The notes under the pieces are model-generated. The model did no database searches. It was not told the origin of the DNA and saw nothing but the letters and a program-made list of their open reading frames with translations. Positions 57,478-64,000 of a DNA stretch of 64,000 nucleotides are shown one piece after another. The position numbers and the translations under genes were made by a program. The stretch covers positions 1 to 64,000 of the forward strand of contig NZ_QGGB01000012.1 in the NCBI RefSeq assembly GCF_003150675.1. The letters run 5' to 3'. The number at the start of each line of letters is the position of its first letter. The stretch's first letter is position 1. This DNA comes from Rhodohalobacter mucosus (lineage in GTDB: Bacteria; Bacteroidota; Rhodothermia; Balneolales; Balneolaceae).

Positions 57478-58281
57478 ATGAACAGATATAACACGCTATA
57501 TTATCTACTGATCCTGCTGCTGATTACCGGTGCCTTTGCCTCGATGGCCCAGAACGGGTACGGCATCAAGCTGATGGGTGGCGTGGCAGCAGCGTTTAGT
57601 CTGCTTTTTCTGGTTCAGGCGGTGGACTATGTTCAGACTGGAAAATCAAAAATATTTCCGCTGATCGAACTCGTCAGCCTTGCCGTACTTGCCGGTATAA
57701 TCAGCCTGAGGGTATTTTATATCCATTTTCCTTATGTGGAGCTGATGTACGGACTGGCCGGGATCTGTCTGTTGGTTGTATATGCGATAAAACTGAGTAA
57801 GATATTTCCGCAGATACGCGAAGAGAATTCGTTTCTCTCATGGATGGTACTTCTGTTTTTCGGAAGCCTTGTACTTTTTATTCTTTCCCTTACCCTTACA
57901 CCCTTCTCTCCCGGGCTGGCAGAACCCGCAGGCATGGCTGCATTTGTGCTGATCCTGTTTTTTGCGCTGGCTTCAATTGCAAAAAATGAGGTGCTCTACC
58001 AGGGAGAAAACGTTAATGCGCTCAAAATCGCCACGCGTGAAGAGCCCCGGGCCGTCATGATCCTCTCCATATTTATGCTCTTCAGCCTGTATATCGGCAT
58101 GAACAGAGTAAACCTGATCCCGTCCATCTACTCGGATGAATACCCGCGTGCCTATTTTGAGCTTGTGAACCGTGCCGAAACCGGCAATGAAGAGCCCGTA
58201 GACGGACAGTACCGGCACGACCGGTTCCAGCAGGAGTATGAGGAGTTTATTGAAAAGCATACGGATACGTTTGAGTATTAG
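57478..58281 (+). CDS. seven-helix membrane protein of the TIR/nSTAND operon
   Basis: The 267-residue protein starts 2 bases after nSTAND-B. About seven hydrophobic helices are visible (starting near 8, 32, 58, 84, 118, 150 and 192), followed by a charged 60-residue tail (QQEYEEFIEKHTD). No family is recognised. Its place at the end of the operon suggests a membrane effector or a partner of the nSTAND membrane helices. It could equally be a simple assembly factor. Confidence 0.75.
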   Translation: MNRYNTLYYLLILLLITGAFASMAQNGYGIKLMGGVAAAFSLLFLVQAVDYVQTGKSKIFPLIELVSLAVLAGIISLRVFYIHFPYVELMYGLAGICLLVVYAIKLSKIFPQIREENSFLSWMVLLFFGSLVLFILSLTLTPFSPGLAEPAGMAAFVLILFFALASIAKNEVLYQGENVNALKIATREEPRAVMILSIFMLFSLYIGMNRVNLIPSIYSDEYPRAYFELVNRAETGNEEPVDGQYRHDRFQQEYEEFIEKHTDTFEY

Positions 58282-58465
58282 CATCTGGGATTGATATGTG
58301 ATGGACGATGAGTGATGTGAGATGTATGAGGATTTGTTTCACTTCACTTTTTCTGGATTCTCACGCCATAATTGAACTCATTTATTCTCTTTTGAATGAT
58401 CAAAAGAGACAACGCCGTAGGCATCCCTTCGGGAAAATCACCGGCGAGCAGATCCTCCGGTGGGA

Positions 58466-58928
58466 GATTTCCCGCCATCCGGCGGATCCAAAAAATGAGC
58501 TCCACTTCGCTCCGGCTCGCGATACTCGCCTATGCTACGATCGGGATGACAAGGCACGGGGGAGCAGCGGCGGCGCACGAGAATCCCAAACTCAGGAATA
58601 AATTTTTCCGCGCCGCCAATTCCTGGCCAATGCATCCAAGCGCTGAAAGCGCGGCAATCAACAGCCCGGTGCAAAGCGCCGGGTTGGGAAACCGTAGACA
58701 ATTCAACCCTGAGACGCAATTTATACCAACGCTCACAATGGTATCGAGGGGTTGTATAACCAGAAATGCGGAGGGTTGGAAGGCCCAGTGTTTCATCCCC
58801 TCTCCCGGGTTCTTACTGGCACCTCCGTAATATATTTCATGGTTTTTCCACGATCTGGCCCGGAGGTTGTGGCCGCTGGCGCCTGGGGGGCTACCGATCA
58901 GATGTTCCTCCGGAACATGGGGAATAGA
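58466..58928. repeat. 460-bp non-coding module, copy 1
   Basis: The first 220 bases (58466-58685) are about 97% identical to 59135-59354, and the last 95 bases (58834-58928) match 59503-59595. The centre is diverged. The module starts with a CCGCC-ATC-CGGCGG hairpin and ends with an ATGTTCC-TCC-GGAACAT-type hairpin. No ORF is conserved. The surrounding spacer 58282-59779 shows no gene. Confidence 0.92.
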
Positions 58929-59134
58929 ACAACAGAGCTCCAAGCCGAAATCGATTCCCACAAATCAATACCGACCATCTGTTTTTGGGTTTCAACACCC
59001 AACGACGGAGGCGTTAAACCTCAATAGCGCGGGGCTATGCGGAACACACATTCCAAACCCCGAGGCTTGATCTTGATCAGCGTCAGGATTTGTGTCGAGG
59101 GGTCGTGGGAAAATTACCCAAATGAAACGCTGGG

Positions 59135-59595
59135 GATTTCCCGCCATCCGGCGGGTCCAAAAAATGAACTCCACTTCGCTCCGGCTCGCGATACTCGCCT
59201 ATGCTACGGTCGGGATGACAAGGCGCGGGGGAGCAGCGGCGGCGCACGAGAATCCCAAACTCAGGAATAAATTTTTCCGCGCCGCCAATCCCTGGCCAAT
59301 GCCTCCAAGCGCTGAAAGCGCGGCAATCAACAGCCCGGTGCAAAGCGCCGGGTTATGATTCACCCTCCGCCCAGCCCCGAGGCCGAATTCAGGTCAACGC
59401 TCGGATTTGTGTCGAGGGGGTTGTACGGCTAGATATACAGAGGGTAAAAGACCCCTGTCTTTCTTCCCCTGTTCCGTGCTCTGTGGAGAACCTCCGTACT
59501 TTATTTCATGGTTTTTCCACGATCCGCCCCGGAGGTTGGCCGATGGCGCCCGGGGGGCTACCGATCAGATGTTCCTCCGGAACATGGGGAACAGA
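59135..59595. repeat. 460-bp non-coding module, copy 2
   Basis: Direct repeat of 58466-58928, separated from it by 206 bases. Four TTYTGCC heptamers follow at 59725-59752, and a GAACTGAT 8-mer repeat at about 59605-59636. Confidence 0.92.
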
Positions 59596-59779
59596 GAAAC
59601 CGACGAACCGATGAACTGATGAACTGATGAACTGATAAAGTAGATATCATTGACCACCGACCTTCTACTCTCGACGATTATCTGCAAATCATTTTTCGAT
59701 TTATGGCTCTTCGCTTTGAATCACTTCTGCCTTTTGCCTTTTGCCTTCTGCCTGACATACTGTAGCCCTGACAAACTGA

Positions 59780-61306
59780 TCACTCCTTCAACCGCTTCAG
59801 GCTCCACTCTTTGTTCTGCGACCGCAGGTAGGTTTCGCTGTCCAGCACATAGGTGTCAAAATGTGCCAGATCCCGGATCGACTCCGATTTTTCGATGACG
59901 GTCTCCAGCCCCTCCTGCATCTGCTGATACTTGAATTCCATCTCTTTGGTATTGTTGGATTCCAAATAGGTGGAAATCAGCGCAATGAATCCCACCAGCA
60001 TCCCGATCAGGCTTATATCCACAATGTAGGCCGGCATGGTGTAGAATTCACCGATAATATTGAGCATCCCCCAGACAAGCGATACGGCCAGCATCAGATA
60101 AATGACGGTTTTGTAGAAAAACATCTTCTTTCTCAGCTGAGCCCTTTTTTTTCTAAAATAGGCCAGCTGATCCGCGAGCCGGTACTTTCTGTAGTACTTT
60201 TTCTTCCCGGCAAGGTCATAGGAGAGAACACGCTTCTTCAGTCCGATCAGCCGGCTCATATTGATGAGATATCCGTGCCATACAAACGGTTTCAGCTGGT
60301 CGATGTACTGTTCAAACTCGCTTTCGGAATAGCAGCCCGACTCATTGTTTTCCGACCGGATATTGAACAGATAGAACCAGATCTCACTGCGGATCTGCTC
60401 CGCTTTCGCACGATCCTGGGTCCATTTGCCAAAGCTGGTTTTGTCGGAGAGCCTAAGCTGAAGCGTCACAAATACACCCGTCATAGAAATAATAACGGCA
60501 ATAATCCGGACTACCGGTGCATATCCCCAGAACATGGTGTCCGGTATATTTCCGAACTCATCAAAGAAGACAATGACACCCAGGATAATCAATCCCGTAA
60601 TCAGTCTTTGCTTCCATTTGTTCTGATGATAGGTAGCAGAACTGTCGAGCTCCCTGAAGACCGGGATGATGGAATCGAGCATGTCCACTTCGTTGGGCTT
60701 CTCTTTCGCTTCAGGCCAGACGATATGCACTCCGATGCGTCTTCTTTTCAATTCCTCCACAAAATGGGAGGTACCTCCATCTTTCAGTGCTTCCTGCGGA
60801 CGCATCAGCGCCATGGCTGTGACAAGCTCTTTGTCCCCGCCCGCCTCCGTCATCGCATACTCAAACATCGATCGGTTGCATTTTTCAAAGGGATTTTCGT
60901 CTGCGGTTGCATCCCCTGTATATATCACCTTATCGGCCGACCCAAGGATACGCTCAAATTCCTTCTCCCAATTCACAGGTTCGCGTGTGCTCTCTTTTTC
61001 AAACAGCACAGATTCCTCAAGGAACCGCTCTTTTGCAAATGGTAGAAAAACGATGAGCGGAATTCCCATTTTCAGCACTTCATCGGCAAAAATCATATCT
61101 CCGCCTGCACCCAGGCTGGTGATAGCAATATCAGGCGCGTCATGGCGCATCTCCTCCTCCAGATACGTGCGGATAAGCCTGCGCACATCCTCCATCATAT
61201 CAACCCGAAACCGTTTTTCTTTACGGCCGGCCGCATCAATCAGATGACCGGTAAACAGAATTGATCGTTTGGCGTCGCTTTTTTCGGGCATTACACAGTA
61301 GTGCAT
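59780..61306 (-). CDS. SLOG-SLATT membrane protein (predicted nucleotide-gated effector)
   Basis: The 508-residue protein begins with a SLOG-type Rossmann domain (about 14-200): SILFTGHLIDAAGR, then SLGAGGDMIFADEVLKMGIPLIVFLPFA, then DGGTSHFVEELKRRRIGVHIVWPEA. Two membrane helices follow (about 235-250 and 264-284), then KAEQIRSEIWFYLFN and two more helices (397-418 and 427-447), matching two SLATT 2TM units. SLATT proteins are predicted pore-forming effectors gated by nucleotides bound to SLOG. It converges on the TIR/nSTAND operon and is divergent from the amidohydrolase gene. A second ATG (MPEKSD, residue 6) is an alternative start. Confidence 0.85.
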   Translation of the reverse strand: MHYCVMPEKSDAKRSILFTGHLIDAAGRKEKRFRVDMMEDVRRLIRTYLEEEMRHDAPDIAITSLGAGGDMIFADEVLKMGIPLIVFLPFAKERFLEESVLFEKESTREPVNWEKEFERILGSADKVIYTGDATADENPFEKCNRSMFEYAMTEAGGDKELVTAMALMRPQEALKDGGTSHFVEELKRRRIGVHIVWPEAKEKPNEVDMLDSIIPVFRELDSSATYHQNKWKQRLITGLIILGVIVFFDEFGNIPDTMFWGYAPVVRIIAVIISMTGVFVTLQLRLSDKTSFGKWTQDRAKAEQIRSEIWFYLFNIRSENNESGCYSESEFEQYIDQLKPFVWHGYLINMSRLIGLKKRVLSYDLAGKKKYYRKYRLADQLAYFRKKRAQLRKKMFFYKTVIYLMLAVSLVWGMLNIIGEFYTMPAYIVDISLIGMLVGFIALISTYLESNNTKEMEFKYQQMQEGLETVIEKSESIRDLAHFDTYVLDSETYLRSQNKEWSLKRLKE

Positions 61307-61533
61307 TTTGAGATTCTACCGGAGAGCAACCTGCCATCACACCGGGAGATATTTGATGCAAAAATATCCTAAAAAATGATCAAATGACGAATTATTACCT
61401 TCAATGCATCTAAACTGTTGCTCAATCACTAAAACCTGAAACATTTGAACAACTTCTTACAAAAAGCGCCAACGACTCTCCTCAACTTTTAGTAACATCA
61501 GTGCAATGTCTATCAACCTAAGAAACCATTCAC

Positions 61534-64000
61534 ATGACACGTTTTCTGATTGCACTGCTTACTTTTCTCATAGCCCTGCCGGCAGGTCTCATCGCACAGG
61601 ATAATGGCGATGATGGCAAATGGGATGTAAACACACATCGCGCCGGATACGAAGAAATTTCCTTTGAAACCGACGAAGGCACCTGGATGAACCTGGATGT
61701 GAGTCCGGACGGCTCACAGATTGTATTCGATATGCTGGGTGATATCTATATCATGCCGATTGACGGCGGCGAAGCGGAGCTGCTGCGCGGCGGACTCGCC
61801 TACGAAATTCAGCCCCGGTTCAGCCCGGACGGCTCACAAATCTCCTTTACAAGCGATGCCGGTGGCGGCGACAACATCTGGGTGATGAACCGCGATGGCT
61901 CGGACGCCAAACAAGTCACCAACGAGAGCTTCCGCCTTCTCAACAACGCCTTCTGGACACCCGACGGTAACTACCTGGTAGCCCGCAAACACTTCACATC
62001 AGGACGCTCACTCGGTGCCGGCGAGATGTGGATGTATCATATTACCGGCGGATCCGGCATTCAGCTCACCGAGCGGCCCAACGACCAGCAGGATGCGGGT
62101 CAGCCGTTTGTCTCCCCCGACGGACGCTACGTCTACTACAGCCAGGATGTTTATCCCGGCGGATTCTTTCAGTACAACAAGGATCCCAACAGCCAAATCT
62201 ACGTGATTAACCGGTACGACCGGCAGGAAGGCAATATCGAACGCGTGACCGGCGGGCCGGGCGGTGCCATCTCACCAACCCTTTCCCCTGACGGAACCCG
62301 CATGGCGTTCATTAAGCGGGTGAGAACCAAGTCGGTCCTTTTCATCCGCGATATGGAGAGCGGTATTGAGCGCCCGGTATATGACGACCTCACCATCGAT
62401 CAGCAGCAGGCGTGGGCGATCTTTGGTCCCTACACCAATTTCAACTGGACGCCCGACGGCAATCATCTCATTTTCTGGTCGAAGGGCAAGATCAACAAGC
62501 TGAATGTGAATACACTCGAATCGGAGATCATCCCATTCACTGCCACGGCTACACATCAGCTGGCCGACGTGGTCCATTTTGAATCTGATCCCGCGCCCGA
62601 CACCTTTACAGCCAAGGCGATCCGCCACGCCACCACCTCCCCCGACGGCAGCCTTTTGGTGTTCAACGCGGCCGGCTATCTCTGGAAGAAAGAGCTGCCC
62701 AACGGCACACCGGAGCGGCTCACAAGCGAAACCAACCTGGAATTCGAGCCCGCTTTTTCACCGGACGGAAACGCCCTGGCATGGGTTACCTGGAGTGATG
62801 AGGAGATGGGGGCCATCAAAACGATGCGCCTGAACCAGCGCAGGGCCACTCCGCGACAAATCACAACCGAGAAAGGCATTTACCGCGAACCCTCCTTCTC
62901 ACCGGACGGCAGCACGATTGTGTTCCGGCGTGAGAACGGCAACAACCACATGGGATACGCGTGGACCGAATATACGGGCATCTTTACCATACCGGTCGAT
63001 GGCGGGGAGATGAAGAAGGTCCGTGACGGCGGCGGCACACCCATCTTCAATGCGTCCGGCGACCGCATTTTTTACCAGCAGGGCACCAACTTCCGCAGTG
63101 TGGACCTGAACGGACAGGATGAGAAGCACCACTTCCGTTCCGAATATGCACTCGGCTTTACGCCCAGCCCCGACAACCAATGGATCGCCTTCCATGAGCT
63201 CTACAAGGTGTATATCGCCCCGATGCCGCAGGTTGGTGATGACATCACCCTGAGCGCCAACACACGCGCCATTCCGGTCACTCATGTGGCGCAGGATGCG
63301 GGGTATTACCTACACTGGTCAGGTGACGGACAAAAACTGCACTGGACTCTTGGCGAGGAGTACTTCACCGTGGAACTGGCCGAAGCGTTCGACTTTCTGA
63401 GCGGCGGAGAAAAAAGCGAGGAGCTGCCTCTGGGTGAAAATGACGGCATCATGATCGGGCTGGAACTGGAAACCGACAAACCGGAAGGCGTGGTGGCTTT
63501 CACCAACGCGCGCATCATCACCATGGATGGCGATGAAGTGATCGAAAACGGGACTATCGTGGTTCGTGACAACCGGATTGAATCAGTGGGTGCAAACGTA
63601 TCCGTCCCAAGCGGGGCCCACGTTGTGGATGCCTCCGGTCACACCATCATGCCCGGCCTGGTGGATGCCCATGCGCACATCGGCAACTTCCGGCAGGGAC
63701 TGAGCCCGAACCAGCAGTGGGAGTATTTTGCCAACCTGGGGTACGGTGTTACAACCGCGCACGATCCCTCCTCCAATACGGAGATGATCTTCTCGCAGTC
63801 GGAGATGGTGAAAGCCGGGAATATGATCGGTCCGCGCATTTTCTCTACCGGACGCATCCTGTACGGTGCCGAAAACGTGCAGAAAACCGTTGTGAACGGA
63901 CTGGACGACGCGCGTTCCGCCGTCAGAAGAACGGCGGCATTCGGAGCTACTTCCGTGAAGAGCTACAACCAGCCGCGGCGGGATCAGCGTCAGCAGATCC
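61534..64000 (+). CDS. PD40-repeat amidohydrolase family protein (3' end cut by the window)
   Basis: The frame is open from the ATG at 61534 to the window end (822 codons). It starts with a signal peptide (about 1-22, ending LIAQ). About 600 residues of TolB/PD40 propeller repeats follow, each with an SPDGSQIVF-type core (many copies: LDVSPDG, PRFSPDG, PSFSPDG). The C-terminal amidohydrolase domain opens at about 655 with VAFTNARIITMDGDEVI and has the metal motif VDAHAHIG. Secreted members of this fusion are thought to hydrolyse amide or ring bonds of peptides or xenobiotics; the substrate is unknown. Confidence 0.92.
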   Translation, partial: MTRFLIALLTFLIALPAGLIAQDNGDDGKWDVNTHRAGYEEISFETDEGTWMNLDVSPDGSQIVFDMLGDIYIMPIDGGEAELLRGGLAYEIQPRFSPDGSQISFTSDAGGGDNIWVMNRDGSDAKQVTNESFRLLNNAFWTPDGNYLVARKHFTSGRSLGAGEMWMYHITGGSGIQLTERPNDQQDAGQPFVSPDGRYVYYSQDVYPGGFFQYNKDPNSQIYVINRYDRQEGNIERVTGGPGGAISPTLSPDGTRMAFIKRVRTKSVLFIRDMESGIERPVYDDLTIDQQQAWAIFGPYTNFNWTPDGNHLIFWSKGKINKLNVNTLESEIIPFTATATHQLADVVHFESDPAPDTFTAKAIRHATTSPDGSLLVFNAAGYLWKKELPNGTPERLTSETNLEFEPAFSPDGNALAWVTWSDEEMGAIKTMRLNQRRATPRQITTEKGIYREPSFSPDGSTIVFRRENGNNHMGYAWTEYTGIFTIPVDGGEMKKVRDGGGTPIFNASGDRIFYQQGTNFRSVDLNGQDEKHHFRSEYALGFTPSPDNQWIAFHELYKVYIAPMPQVGDDITLSANTRAIPVTHVAQDAGYYLHWSGDGQKLHWTLGEEYFTVELAEAFDFLSGGEKSEELPLGENDGIMIGLELETDKPEGVVAFTNARIITMDGDEVIENGTIVVRDNRIESVGANVSVPSGAHVVDASGHTIMPGLVDAHAHIGNFRQGLSPNQQWEYFANLGYGVTTAHDPSSNTEMIFSQSEMVKAGNMIGPRIFSTGRILYGAENVQKTVVNGLDDARSAVRRTAAFGATSVKSYNQPRRDQRQQI

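Noticed and set aside
58282-59779. Short open frames in the duplicated 460-bp module as genes or an insertion sequence
   Set aside because: Frames are not conserved in a coding manner between the copies, and there is no transposase.
59861-61045. 394-codon open frame antisense to the SLOG-SLATT gene
   Set aside because: Shadow frame; no motif and biased composition.
47746-61306. Prophage or integrative element carrying the TIR/nSTAND block
   Set aside because: No integrase, att-like repeat, tRNA or phage gene was seen at either side.

Overview
The window looks like a chromosomal segment of a Gram-negative, Bacteroidota-like marine bacterium, most plausibly Balneolota or Rhodothermota. This is inferred from gene content: many 6-bladed beta-propeller lipoproteins, YceI pairs, a NamZ muramidase, an LpxH-like phosphatase, a PD40-amidohydrolase, and genes without obvious Shine-Dalgarno sites. 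No rRNA or tRNA was recognised. The first gene (codons 1-99) and the last gene (from 61534) are cut by the window edges.

1-22.8 kb is mostly housekeeping and stress physiology. It holds a GNAT acetyltransferase, xseA, a FixL-like PAS histidine kinase with a NarL/FixJ-type regulator, and an outer-membrane beta-barrel protein followed by two YceI proteins and an Acg-like protein. OsmC, an LpxH-like phosphatase overlapping a glycosyltransferase, a SPOR-domain barrel protein, a NamZ-type lipoprotein, ndk and a class III nucleotide cyclase come next. mgsA, a SEC-C mini-membrane protein, a thioredoxin/DUF255 protein, an enoyl-CoA hydratase and an MFS sugar-type transporter complete the stretch. 22.8-28.4 kb holds a DUF4412 protein sandwiched between duplicated heptamer arrays, P5C dehydrogenase and a collagen-like lipoprotein.

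28.4-47.2 kb lies entirely on the minus strand. It has two RND efflux permeases and one adaptor, plus seven paralogous 6-bladed beta-propeller lipoproteins. Both intergenic gaps of the RND operon hold a cassette bounded by inverted G/C-rich hairpin repeats with a DUF559 (Vsr-like PD-(D/E)XK) endonuclease gene inside. One gene is intact. The other is broken by a one-base frameshift between perfect 35-bp inverted repeats. Related hairpin pairs without a gene lie at 27.9 and 28.2 kb, which resembles a REP/RAYT-like selfish system with a different enzyme.

47.7-61.3 kb is the most striking block. A tightly packed plus-strand operon encodes a protein with one TIR domain and two TIR/DUF4062-like segments, two tandem 1351-residue nSTAND1 ATPases each with one membrane helix and a large helical C-terminal sensor-like region, and a seven-helix membrane protein. 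A convergent gene encodes a SLOG domain fused to SLATT-type membrane helices. By domain logic this is a candidate immunity or programmed-death locus. A duplicated 460-bp non-coding module lies between the two parts.

The intergenic DNA is exceptional throughout. Nearly every long spacer is built from 7-bp-period repeats of many different heptamers (GGTTCAA, GGGTTCA, GGCTACA, ACTCAAG, GTTGGCA, GACGTYT, TTYTGCC and others), mixed with palindromic elements. Several coding ends run into these repeats.
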